A DNA stretch of 64,000 nucleotides from Hybos culiciformis. Taxonomy: Eukaryota > Arthropoda > Insecta > Diptera > Hybotidae. Position numbers and translations under genes: made by a program. Positions 26,923-39,088 of the stretch are shown here, one piece after another. The notes under the pieces were generated by a model that saw nothing but the letters and a program-made list of their open reading frames with translations, had not been told where the DNA came from and searched no databases. The stretch covers positions 17,835,829 through 17,899,828 of the forward strand of contig OZ023275.1 in assembly GCA_964007475.1 (NCBI GenBank), given 5' to 3'. Each line of letters opens with the position of its first letter. The first letter of the stretch is position 1.

Positions 26923-27156
26923 AATCCTAAGTGCAGATAGATTATAGGAAAGGTACAAAGTTTTTGGTTCTTATAAAGCTTATTGAATTTCATAAGTTTC
27001 GCAATATCAAAAAAAAAAGGGATGCAAGAATCTTTATAGTATAATGCTTTATTTAATTTAAATGTTCCATTCCAGTGAAGATATTATAATGGGAAGAGAA
27101 CAAGTATATATAATGTCAAAGATCAAAATTATAGATAATTTTTCTCTTTTTCGAAA

Positions 27157-27446
27157 AGACATTGCAAATATCAACGTCAAACCCATATTTCGTCAAAAAT
27201 CCCAGATGTGATAGAACGAGCTTCGGAGATTCGGTTTCAGTTTACACCTCGAGAATGTGGAATGCTCTCCCGACAGCTGGCGGACGTTTGATCTACGACC
27301 GCTTTAAGAAGAGTGTAAATGATTACCTACTGACTGTCCCACTTTTTAATCCCGTCTAAACTTCCTGTCCCCATTATCAAATCATACTTTTTTAAGTATA
27401 AAAGATATCCCACCTAGTGATTTGGTAACTTTAATAAAAAAAAAAA
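27157..27446 (+). mobile_element. 5'-truncated LINE (non-LTR retrotransposon) 3' end
   Basis: The reading frame 27162-27359 encodes the conserved C-terminal end of a jockey/CR1-like reverse transcriptase polyprotein. It contains RTSFGDSVSVYTSRMWNALP followed by a DRFKKSVNDYLL tail, matching the usual 'YGxRSFSxxxxRLWNxLP... FKxxLxxxL' ending of insect LINEs. Some 70 bp of 3' UTR follow and then an A-rich tail at about 27433-27446, as expected for target-primed integration. Everything upstream (endonuclease, most of RT) is missing, so the copy is dead. Confidence 0.75.
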
Positions 27447-27880
27447 ATATTTAAAAGAATTGACAATGTTTTTTATGGTATAATTTGAGTAATATGATTC
27501 AGTAAAATAAAACACCTCTATTATGAATATTATTCGACCGATAATATCAAATATCGAACATTAAATTATATAATTTTTAAATTTTTACTATCCATTAAAT
27601 ATATTCAACAAAATAGAACATACATATTTGCTATGAATATATTAAGTATAAAATTAAATATATTCAAATGAAATCATCATTTTTAATAAAATATTTGCAA
27701 TAACACAAAAATAATAATAATAATCCAAATGATACTTATTTACTATTTATTTATTAAAAAAAAAATAAAAAATAAAAATATTCTCTAATAAAAAATGAAA
27801 TTAGATACATCAAAATTCAAAACCTAATTATTCAAAATAAAATAATGAAAACAAAGATAATTATAATCGAAACAACAAGA

Positions 27881-28163
27881 ATAGTAGATTACAATACATG
27901 GTAAGAAAATTTGTTATTCTTGCGAGTTGTGTATACACACAAACACATAGACACGAGTCATGTTTATATCACGAGACCGAAGGTCGAGTGATATAATATT
28001 GACGAGTGTCTATGTGTTTGTGTGTATACACAACGAGCTGTATAACAAATTTGATTACCATGTATTGTATACTGCTTTAATGTGCATGGGAGAGGGAGTT
28101 GAAAACAATACATTTACAATGAAAAAAATAAACAAAAAAGTTCAAAATGAAGCAAGGAAATAA
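27881..28163 (+). repeat. Dispersed repeat family, copy 1 (with hairpin insert)
   Basis: The copy starts ATAGTAGATTACAATACATG and ends near GTTCAAAATGAAGCAAGGAA. It shares with copies at 28750 and 61201 the blocks AAGAAAATTTGTTATT, GCATGxGAGAGG, CAATACATTTxCAATG and GTTCAAAATGAAG. This copy carries a long inverted repeat not present in the other two and lacks their 3' half. Confidence 0.75.
27893..28067. repeat. Long inverted repeat (arms about 62 bp, core 29 bp perfect)
   Basis: The core arm GTTGTGTATACACACAAACA at 27926-27954 pairs perfectly over 29 bp with 28006-28034. Outside the core the arms continue imperfectly (CATGGTAAGAAAATTTGTTA against CATGGTAATCAAATTTGTTA). The loop contains a smaller hairpin, TATATCACGAGACC-GAA-GGTCGAGTGATATA, with two mispairs. 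Confidence 0.85.
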
Positions 28164-28231
28164 AATTTAATTAATACGGAAGTAAATTTATTTCTCGAAA
28201 TGATTTCAAACCGGATGATTTAAGATCAGCT

Positions 28232-28362
28232 AATTCCTAAAATATTAAAAAAAAATTAGTAATTTTTCCAAAAAAAATTATTCATTTTCTTTTTTGCAAA
28301 AAAAAAATCGAATAATTTTTTTTTAGAAAAATTACTAATTTTTTTTTTATTATTTTAGGAAC
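28232..28362. repeat. AT-rich inverted repeat (hairpin)
   Basis: TTCCTAAAATATTAAAAAAA (from 28234) and its near-exact complement ending at 28362 form arms of about 45 bp around a 40-bp loop. A second AT-rich foldback follows at about 28391-28458. Confidence 0.75.
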
Positions 28363-28749
28363 TAATGGTCTTCTTAAATTTTATTTAATTTTATTTTTAA
28401 TTATTAAAAAAAATAATAATAATTTTATAATTATTTTTTTTTATAATTAAAAATAAAATCAAATAATAAATATATAGTTATAATTTATATTTACAATAAA
28501 TAATCTCCTTGTTGCTGCCATTTTCCTCGTTTGTTGATAAAAGAAAAAAAATTCTTACTTGACATTTGACAGCAAACTTTATAATGACAACAAAGATATT
28601 TTCAGGGTTACCATTGTTCTATTTTTATTCATTTTGTTTTTTTGAATAAAAATAAGTGCAATTTTTGAAGTGTGGTTTAAATTTTTGTACTAAAATCCAA
28701 CCACACTCGTTTAAAAATTTAGTAGTAGAGGTTCGAAGATCCTTTAAAA

Positions 28750-29232
28750 ATAGTAGATTGAAACACATGTTAAGAAAATTCATCGACTGATCGACTGGCC
28801 GCTTTTTAGAAAAAAAAAAATAGCCGCGTATTTTTTTATTGGTTCTTTTTTTTTTTTTTTTGCTCAGAGGGAAAATATAGATTAGCTCAGAGGGAAAATA
28901 TAGATTTTTAGCATTATAAACTAAGCTTTGTTTGACATTGATATGATGCATGTGAGAGGTATACATTTGCCATTTTTTTTTTTTTTTGGTATTTGTCTGT
29001 ATTGAAATATTGTGAGTTTGAGTGATATTATTTTTGTTTATAGTATTACGCAGTTCAAAATGAAGAATGTAAATACAATATAGAGCAATGTAAATACAAT
29101 TTACATCACAGGGAAATGTAAATACAATTTACATTCCTCTATAATTGCATGTGTATTGATGCATGTAATGGAGCATTTACCGAGCTAAATTTGCGAATGT
29201 AAATACAACTTACCGAAGCCATGCGCATTAAA
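28750..29232 (+). repeat. Dispersed repeat family, copy 2
   Basis: The copy starts ATAGTAGATTGAAACACATG and ends GCCATGCGCATTAAA. Its 3' half matches copy 3: GTTCAAAATGAAG, three AATGTAAATACAA units, AATTGCATGTGTATTGATGC, then TTTACCGAGCTAAATTTGCG. It includes a local tandem duplication of GCTCAGAGGGAAAATATAGA (28861-28908). It has no coding capacity and looks like a non-autonomous element. Confidence 0.75.
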
Positions 29233-31963
29233 TATTTTTTACTTAACAACATCAATGATGAACAAGATTTCATTTAAAATCAATTAGGTTTGTTGGAATG
29301 AAAAGTTGCTGCAGCGAATGACAGCGAACGTTATTGTTAAATGACTTTCCAAACACACTCTTATTATCGTATTATTATTATAAATCAAAAACTTTAATTT
29401 AAGGGCTTTCAACGATGATATTGACGCAAAATTTTATATAATTTTAATCATTTTAAAAATTATGCAACGCATATATAAATTCTAATTCATAATATTCGCA
29501 ATAATTCTAGTACTTAAATGGTATTTATAATGTCTAATTAAAAATTTTTAATAATTTTTAATAATGTGTACTGAAAAAATAACCAACTTGGCGGTACATA
29601 ACTTGTCGCTACCAATAATTACTATGAATTTATTAAACATTTTAGTATCGTTATTTGGTATTTCAACTATTATACTTTTTATTAAATTAAGGTTATACAT
29701 AAAATAAATTGTTAGTTAATATCGAAGTCAATTACTTTTCTTTTTTTTTCTAAAATCGCAAAATATTAAAAAATAATCATAGGTATAATTACAACAAACC
29801 AGAATTTAGGTAAACAACAAAAAACATGTAAAATTGTTATCAAAATCTTTGTCGGTTGAACAAGATATCATTTTTTTTATCAGTCACATAACTCTGTACA
29901 CCAAATCTAATCAACACTTTTATTTATTATTATTTATGCACAAAACAAATTATGCGGGCATATAGAAGTTGTTATGTTCAAAATGTAAAATACTAAAGAA
30001 ATCCATAGGTTTTCATGTTCATTAAAAGAGACTTTCATAATTATGACTGTACGTGATAAATTTTTGTTTTTGAAACTCATAAAGAATATTATTGATAAAA
30101 GCAAATAGCAAATAGTAGTTTCAAAATATTTTTTTATTTTAAATTTTGATTCATCAACTATTTGGTCTATATTTATATTAAGTATTATCGTATTATGTAA
30201 AAAAAATTTCTGTAAAATTAATGTACATTGTAATTTTTTTCTTAATTGATATCACAATGATATGACTATTTAATTGAATTACTTCCATTCTGTGCATATT
30301 TATGAGACATAAGTATCATTATATTTAAAAATGCTAATATGTATATAAAAATTTATTTACATCAGTGAGAAGTCAAGCTGTTTTAATTTTCTTTTTTTTT
30401 TAAACATTTATATCATTCTGTCCATATAAAAAGTGTTTGTGATATTACACATCCGAATATGATACTACTGAATTAATAATTTTCCAGACATTTAGATTTT
30501 AATACCAAGTATTTCTAAAAAGTATTGTTACATAAATTGTGACATAATCCATACATTGAAAGATGGAAAAATATCATTTTTGTTATTTTGTTATTATGTA
30601 TTAAATTTTTCGGTTAGCTTTTGCCATATACATATTTATAATGTTTTTTCCAATTTTCGCTACATTCATAATGGATTCTATCGAACACAAAATATTCTAG
30701 GATTAGAAACAAAATCATTTTACAATTAAAATACCGAAATGAATTGTAGAGAATATGTATGTACCTGTTTGAAATTCGAGATTTTCAAATAACTTCAATT
30801 AAACCGAAAGAGTATATCCATATATGAAGCTGTATCAAATAATAAATCACATTTTTTACAGCAAATATTTCAAACTAAAATTCGGACAGTTAAGTAGTTA
30901 CTTTTTTTTGTTGCGACTGGTAATATTATTTAACGAAAATATCCACCTCAGTTTAAATAATATTTATTTTTAAAAAATTATATTTATTATTACTACTATA
31001 TACGTATGTACTTAAATATGTGTATTTCGAAAGCATAACAAAACATAAACTGAAGGCTATTATTATGCTGAGCATGTAGATTTAAAAGAAAAATATAATA
31101 AATAAATAGAATCAATTAAACTCGAATTGCATTAAAGCATGCACAATTTCTGGCACATAATATTGAAAACTATATGGTATAAATAAATATTTTTATAAAT
31201 GAATATTACTTTTATTATTTCAAAAATGTAGTTATATTAAATTATTTATTTTTAACTACATAGTCATATATTAAGTTTATTTCAATAATTAGAAGTTTTA
31301 TATTATAAACTTAAATTAAATAAATTTTCATATTTTGTTAAAATTTTCAAAAACATGCATTAAACGACATTATTATTTTACTCAATCCCAACTTTGTCTA
31401 GTCGAATTTTGTCAAAATTAGACTCAAAAATGTAGGTACAATAAAATTGTTTTTCCCATAAACACAATAAATTGTCAAAATCTTTAAAATATTTAATTGC
31501 TTTTATTTTATATCTTATTCATTATGTGAGAACCAATTTGTAGTCTTTTTATTAAATGAAACTATTTTCCGGTCATAATTTACTCTATACTACTAATTTA
31601 TGCAAATAAAATTTAATAGGTAATTCTTATGATTATAAAAATAGTTGAGCTTTCGGTTGATTAATTAATAATAATTTTTATCTTCTAATGTTTTATCTTA
31701 TCTTATAAAAAAATAAATAAAATAAAATTATTTATAGAATTCTAAAAGCTTTTTCAATTAATTATATTTTGCAGAATTTTAGTTAACAGGGATATTTCAA
31801 GCTATGAATAACTTTTTTTAAAAGTAAACAAATGTGAATTTTAATAAAAAAAATTAAAAAAAAAAAATATATATATATATAAAGAAAATATATAATAAAT
31901 ATAATAAAGTGAAATAACTATTCAAATGCATGGCAAAAATAATAACAATTTTCAAAAACAACC
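29233..31963. other. AT-rich intergenic region
   Basis: No gene or strong repeat is recognised here. The last 150 bases before gene B are A/T-rich and probably include its 5' UTR. Confidence 0.45.
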
Positions 31964-34900
31964 ATGGAAAAATTATTTGCATTTAAAACTATTTTCTTTC
32001 AATTTATGTTAGTATTAATTTTACAAATTAATATGAATTTAGCAAATGAATACGGTCAATTAGTGGATTACGTTAGTTTACCATTAAAAGATTTAAACAA
32101 TGTTTCATGCGTTCTTCATGAAACAAAATTCACCTGTGATTGCGGTAAAAAAGATGAGGTGAGTATAAATAACTATAGTACCTAACTAAGTTATACATTT
32201 AAAATAATAATTCAAGCAAATTTTTTAATCTAAAATATATGGGTTTCTTGAAACCTTATATTAAGAACAAATTAAACTAAAAAAAAACTTAAGTCTGTTG
32301 CTAAAAAAATAAAGCTTATAATTTCCACTGAAAAAAATTCAATTTGGGTCATCCGTAAGGTTTTCATGGGTATGACTCACAGAAACAGCTTATCAAAAAA
32401 TTATTCGTTTATTTATTTTATAATTTTTTTTTTTTTTTTCAGATAAACAAATTTTTACTTTGTCATCGAAATTTAGCAAAAAAAATTTACTTTATAAAAT
32501 AGGAGGTTAATTTATTAATTTTTGTATTATACAAAATAATAATACGTTATTTACATGCTCTTCTAGTCTGGACCATTTGGAAGTTATTCTTAAATTATTA
32601 TAATGATACTACTTATAGTTTAATTTTTTTTTGTTTGTTAACAAAATAAACATTTAGGAGCATAATAATTCAGAATATCATAACATATATTTTTCTTTGT
32701 GATTCTTAAAAATAATTTTAAATGTCGCAGTAAAATTTTAACTAGAAACAAGAACAACAAAATCATTAAACATCAATAAGCATTAATTCTAGAAATCATG
32801 TAGAAAACAATAAAATTAAAAAAATTTCATTAATTATTTGCCGGCAATAATTTTTAAATGATTAAAGGTTGAATTACAACACAATATATACATTCTGATT
32901 TTTTTTACATTTCTCAATTTAATAATGACCAATAATGGCAAAAAAGTTCTTCGATACTATAGCGAAATAAACGAATTGTCAGAATGAATACTGAGCCCTC
33001 AATGTGAAAAATTGCAAAAAATTGGTCTTAGTTTGGCTTTGATTGTAGGGTTACTACAATCTAGACTGAAGTGATTTTTTGATATGTTAGAGAGTATATA
33101 ACTGGCTCCAGGGTAGATGAGGGGGATTATTTAAATTTTGAGTTTTTTGGCCCAAATGAGTCATCAAAAAACTTGAACATATTTGCTTGGATTCTGAAGT
33201 AAAGGAAAAAGATAATAAAAAATCTCAAACGCAGAAATAAAGCTAAAATACCACTCTCCAGTGCTGGTGACGTGAAATTTTGAATTTCTTTAATTTGCTA
33301 AACAATTTTTAATTAATTTTATTTATTTCTAAAAATTTTTTAATTTTTTTGATAAATTACAGTTTCTGCACAGAAATAAAATTCAAATATAGTTTTGTGA
33401 TTTTCTGGTAGAGGTGTTTTTCGTACAATTTTTGTCGCATTTTTCACGGCCGTTTATTTTCTGTAAAATAAAACAAAAAAAACTGCAAAAATAGAAAACA
33501 GAAATAGAAAACAGAATTTCACATGGAGGGCTCTTAAAAAGTTTAAAGATTTTATTTTTTATTAAACTGATAAAATTTGCATAAAGTGAAAATTTTATTC
33601 TATTAGTACTATTCAAGCCACACTATCAAAAAGAAATTTTTTTGGAATGAAAAATGTTAAACTTTGTCATTATGTTAAAAATTCGGTAGATTTAGATAGA
33701 ATTACGTCCAAAAAAACAGTTGTAATAGATATTTATAATATGAAATTTCTTTTAAATTTATTTTTTCTTCTAGACAATGAATTTATCTCCTTTATCTGGT
33801 CATGCATATCAAATATCCGTAACAAATTGTAAATCTTTGATAGTTGCAACAAATTTTTTACAACAACTTCAAGGTCTACGAACAATAACATTTTTCAATG
33901 TTGAAAATTTAGTTTTAAAAGAGAATTCATTGTCATTTTCACAATTTAACTCGAATGTGCAACCAGTTTTGAAATTTGAAAAGGTGAATTGAAATTTTTG
34001 CATTTTAATAAAATACATTATATGAAATTGTTTTCCGCCCTTTCAGGTTCAAATTGAAAAAATTGAGTCACATGCAATTAATGGGAAAATAGGTGAAATA
34101 ACATTTAATTCCGGAAGCATTGGTACAATTCGGCCATATGGAATATCTACCAAAAATGTAGATGGAATATTAAAATTTGATTCAATGTTCATAGACAGAA
34201 TTGAACCACAGGTATAATTATATTGCGAAATATTTAAAAAGATTAGCCTTTTTTGCACGTCGTATTTTTTTGAAGTTCCTTGATTTGAAAATTAAAAAGG
34301 AATTAGTTAAAGAAAAATTTTAAGTAGATGTAAGAACTTTATAATTTACATCACTCTGCATACAGGTACGTTACATTTTTAAAATGAATTTATTATTTTT
34401 TATTTATTTTAGGCATTCAAAAAATTTACTGTTGATAAATTGGAAATTATAAATTCTTTTATCACATCAAATTTACAAACGAAAAGTATTTATGATGTAA
34501 AAGTAAACAATGTTTTGAAAATACAAAATGTAACATTTAGAGAAGTTCACACAAATGCATTTACTTTAGAAGGTAATTATTAACAACATGTTTTACAATA
34601 TTTATGCATTAGATTTCTTCTGCAGTTAGAAAAAACTGTTTAGGTGTGGTAAGGTAGAAACAAATAATAATCAATTTAATACTTAATTGAATTAACAAAC
34701 AATAATAAATATTGTCAGCAACTTTAGCTTTCCGTAATGTTTATAAAGATATTAGACATGTTTAACAAACGTTACAATAAAAAAAAAAAATTAACAAAAC
34801 AATCCAATTTATTTCGATTTTGATGTTGGTGTTATGGATTTAGACTTTTTAGACATGTAATATTTAAATATGTATGCATATAATCAATATCACCTAGCAT

Positions 34901-36324
34901 AATTACTATTTTGATATTTGAGTTTGTAATAAATAAAAACTTTAAGTAAATAATTTAATATTTTCTCGTTGAATCAGCCAACGATTAGCAAAATATTTGT
35001 CGGAAAAATTTCTTTGAAGGGCGATCAAAGGAGTATAAGTCAATTTTTTACAAAAACGAAATACATACATTATTTCTTTGAAGGGCGATCTTAGGAAAAT
35101 AAGTCAATTTTTTACAAAATTGACTTATTTTCCTATGATCGCCCTTCAAAGAAATAATGTATGTATTTCGTTTTTGTAAAAAATTGACTTATACTCCTTT
35201 GATCGCCCTTCAAAGATTTAGTAGTAGCCAAGGATACAAATACAAATTCAATCGAAAATTTTACGTTTTTTTTAATTGAATGGTACGTATTTCATATATA
35301 ACACCCCATTCGAATTGATTGAATAATAAATACTGAAGCTAATAATTTATTAAACATAATTTTTAATGGTTCTATTTAAATTATAAACTAAATAAATAAT
35401 TGGATGTATATTGTTTTTCTTCTAGATGTTTCCAAATTGATTATAAGCAACAATAAATTTGATTACACAAATGGTGAATGGATATTATCACCGATAAAAT
35501 CAAGCATTTTGATTGAAAATAATAATTTTGGAGTAACAAATTCGATTGCTTTCAGAGGTAAAAAAAATTTATTTGTAATGAAAAACCAATATGTTTTTCG
35601 TTGATTTCCATAATAAACGTTTTAATGAAAAGAACCAAAAGAAAGCCAAATTAATTGTATTATTATTTGGGAATAAAATCCTTAGTATTTTCTCAAAACT
35701 TGAAAATAAAACAAAATAATTCACGAAGAAAGTTATTGAATTAAAAATTTTATATCAAAACTTAAAATTTATGTTATTTTTGTTTTAATTTTAGGTCTAA
35801 CAGTGCATAAAGATTTCAAAGAAAGTGAATATTTAGACATACGATTTTTTAATAATACTGTGATATCAATAGAAACTGATCCATCACCACTACAATTCAA
35901 TAGAAAATTTAGTTTAAATCTAAAAGATTTATATTATTTAAATAAATTTCCTTGCCATTTAATTAATAATGAAAATGATAATAAGAAAACAGATGAAACA
36001 TTGTTCAAGAAATTTTCAGATACAATATATTTTCAAAGCAATAAGGCTAGCACAAGTTCAGCAAATACAACATTTACAATAAAAAAATTATTGGAAGAAG
36101 ATTGTTCATCAGAATCACATTTGGCTTACATGATTGGTGGAAGTATAGCTTTAATAATTATAGTAATTTTAATTATAAGTTTAATAATTTATATTGTAAT
36201 TAGAAAAAGAAATTTGAAAAAAGCTCAGAAATTAGATATTGTTGTACCAGAGCCTCGTACATATAAAGAAACCCAAATTGTATTACAAATAGAAAATGCT
36301 GGCTTATTAAAGACTGATCTATGA
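31964..36324 (+). CDS. Gene B: signal-peptide, single-pass membrane protein related to gene A
   Basis: The inferred exons are 31964-32158, 33774-33983, 34047-34211, 34413-34572, 35426-35557 and 35795-36324. All junctions are GT-AG with phases 0,0,0,1,1, and about 464 codons result. The start ATG (AACCATGG context) opens a hydrophobic signal peptide, FFQFMLVLILQINMNLA. A Cys cluster, CVLHETKFTCDCG, ends exon 1. The following exons encode short Ile/Asn-rich strand repeats such as INGKIGEITFNSGSIGTI, much like gene A's GEIGTIEKDAISGSGI, suggesting a beta-solenoid or LRR-like ectodomain. A transmembrane helix (MIGGSIALIIIVILIISLII) is followed by a basic stop-transfer KKAQK region and a 40-residue tail. 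Gene A's YxxP repeats are absent. An AATAAA occurs at 36467-36472. I do not recognise the family; a paralogue of gene A is inferred from domain order and motif style. Confidence 0.85.
32993..33533. mobile_element. Putative TIR element in gene B intron 1 (541 bp)
   Basis: GAGCCCTCAATGTGAAA at 32993-33009 and its inverse TTTCACATGGAGGGCTC at 33517-33533 form a 17-bp terminal inverted repeat with one mismatch. The DNA between them is visibly different from the flanks (AGGGTAGATGAGGGGGATTA and other G-rich stretches) and carries no long ORF. No clear target duplication is seen, so the class is uncertain. Confidence 0.5.
35012..35215. mobile_element. Foldback element, 204-bp near-perfect palindrome
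   Basis: The left arm of about 100 bp starts CTTTGAAGGGCGATCAAAGG and is repeated as its inverse up to 35215, with about one mismatch and only a few bases of loop near 35113. Each arm contains CTTTGAAGGGCGATC and ATAAGTCAATTTTTTACAAA twice in direct order, so the motif occurs four times in all. ATTT flanks both ends (35008-35011, 35216-35219) and may be a short target duplication. It lies in intron 4 of gene B. Confidence 0.88.
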
Positions 36325-37943
36325 TTTAAATTGAAAATAATGTTAAGAAGAAAAATTCAAACAATGCTTATGTAATTTATGTACAAAGAATCAATTAAAT
36401 CAATTTATACAAATGTTTTAATATTACAAAAAAAAATGCTAACAAATGTTGACTTAAAAATCTCCAAATAAAACTATGCCAACTTTAGTCAACAAGCATA
36501 CTGCATGCATACTGTAGAACAGAAGATTTATTTATATATTTTATATCTACACATTTTAGTTTTAGAATCCGAAATTTTAGAAACTATCCATCATTATTTT
36601 TAATTTAAAAATATTTTATGAATTTTTTATCAGAAGAATTAATTTATGTGTTACTAAATCAAAAACCACATACCAATACCATATCAAAAAACAAAAAAAA
36701 AAATTATGTAATAATATATTGGATGCAATCTCAATTCAAAAGTAGAAAAAATGGAAACTGTTTTAAATCAAGGCATTTGAAGAAAGAAAATAAAATTATT
36801 TAAAATTGTTAGTTAAATAATTTCAGTTAATCAACTTTTAACTTTACGAATATTAATTTTCCCACTTTTTTCTTCATTTACAAAGTAGCTCTTTAAATAA
36901 TATTTAACTTTTTCATGAAATTATCCACGAACAGACACCCCTACATTCAATGTTTTAAGCAAGAAGCCAATTATTTAACGTTTAAGAAATATACATAGTA
37001 AGTAGAACAACAAACTAGTCCGCAAATTAGTTTTAAAAGATTTCATAAATTAGTTTTAACTTGCTTGTGGAAAAAAATTATAGGAACCTAGCTAAAGCTA
37101 GTTGCATGAGATGACGTTATAATTTAAGCATCTATTTTTTATTATTTTTATTATTTCTATTAGTTAATGTTAAAAAAACTAAAATAGATTATTAATTTTT
37201 ATTCAATAAATTTTTAGGATTTTCGGGCTTCCTACCTGATTATTTATTTTAATTGATAATTTTTACTATTATTGGCTTATCCTCACGATAATTCAAAGCT
37301 CAATAAATTTGAAACTTAGTTATTTATTAATTATTGACATTTCGTAATTTTATTATGCAGGTGTTGCAAATTTAGTCATTATTGAAATTATCTTACATTT
37401 CTCTGAATTGTTATATGAGTCAAAAATATATTTTTGATTTTTTATACTTAAAACTTTTTTCCTAAAAAGTAATAATATTGTTATAATTATGTATAATGTA
37501 ATTAAGAATGTGTAATATAAATAGTCGAAGTAGAATTAACCGAGACTTATGTTGTATTCCTAAAATAAAGTATTTAAATACAAGATCTTTTATTTATGAA
37601 AATCTTAATTATTAATTATCTAATCGTGAACTATAAAAATTAATTCAAGTAGTGTTGGATTCAATAGTGTTAAACTTAATGTTATAATGGATAAATAAAA
37701 GTTTCCTTGATCCACTGAGAAAGGTTTATTTACGGCTAATGCATGATTATTTTCAAGCAATTACCTTTTTTTTAGTCAAACAACTTTTTTCTGTAGTTTT
37801 TTTAATTAAAAAGTTATTTAAATTTTAACAAAAATAAATTTTCTTAGAATAATTTTAAATACTTTTATCAATTTTTGTATGTTATCAGCTGATTTTTAAT
37901 GCAAATTTATGTTTATAATTGGACAATGAAAAAACGCACTTAC
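36325..37943. other. Gap between convergent gene B and highwire
   Basis: The stretch holds the 3' UTR of gene B and its polyadenylation signal, then AT-rich sequence. No further highwire exon is recognisable here. Confidence 0.6.
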
Positions 37944-39088
37944 CCAATTGGAAGAAAAGATTCTAAAGCTTGATTAACTGTCAACGCTGAATCCGAAAGT
38001 GCTAATCCTTTAGACAATAAGTTATGGTGACAATTCAGGGTTTCTTCTACATCAGCCAAATCGTCAATGTTTTTATCATCTAAAAAAAATTAAAAATGTT
38101 CTAAATTAATTCAGAATGAAATGGAGTACTCAAAAATGTACATTTATCAAGATTAACTTAAACTTTGTGAATAATTTTACATGTCAGCGATAAAATTTTT
38201 AAATATTCCTTAAACTGCAGCTCTTGAAAAAGTATAAAAAATATACGTAATATTTTATGAAATGTGTTTATTAATGAGTGTTAAAAACAAGTGAAAAAAA
38301 AAAATATTTTATAGTATATGTACACACAAGAAACGAATTCTTACTTTTTTGTTGAACTTTTGGAGAATAAAATTATTAATTTTTATCAGTGTAGATGACC
38401 AGATAAAATATTTTTAGTCAATTGCTTCTTAATATTAATGTTCTCATAGTAACAATATATTTATTAAAAAACTTATAAAAATTTACCAGGTAAAGTTAAA
38501 TCCTTTTTCATTAAATTAGCACTGCACATTCCACCCAAGTATGCCAACTCATATTCCAAACGAATTAAGCATGAATTAACTGGATTATACTTTAAAGGAG
38601 TATCATATCCAACTATTAAGCATTTAAAACCAAATTTATTAGATTGCTGATTGTGGGCGTAAATTGAAGCAGTTTCCAAAGATAACTCAACACGATTACC
38701 AGGTACAACAAGAGAGTTCTGTGACCAACTACTCGGACTAAAAAAATGAAAACATTTTTAAAAAATATTTATAAATGTAGTTATACTTATTTTTGAAACA
38801 TACGTATTGTATTTTTTTATAACAATCCAGTCAGAGTCAACATTTTTCAAATCTCTAGTGGCATCATTTTCATCTTGTAAACGATTATACGTACTACTGA
38901 TGATACTGACATTTTTACAGGTACTAGAGCACATATTATTGTCAAGAATATCGCATAATTCATCTGCTGGATCGCGAATAAAAGGCTTTGTGGGAATGGA
39001 AATCAATAAATAATCTTCCGTTTGAGCAGTTCCGCATAGAGAATCAAATTCAATAGTGAACCATTGCACACATTGCGGAAATTCAACA
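37944..39088 (-). CDS. hiw: hiw exons 15-17 (last exons in window)
   Basis: Exons 39088-38804, 38737-38487 and 38079-37944 encode VQWFTIEFDSLCGTAQTEDY, FGFKCLIVGYDTPLKYN and a helical LLSKGLALSDSALTVNQALE segment. Exons 15-16 resemble the PHR/SPRY-like 'wall' region that follows the PHR pair. Exon 17 ends in phase 2 at a good GTAAGT donor, so at least one more exon is required. Confidence 0.88.

Noticed and set aside
28625..28966. 113-codon minus-strand ORF considered as a missing highwire exon
   Set aside because: It overlaps dispersed repeat copy 2, has no PHR-family motif, and is mostly Lys/Phe-rich.
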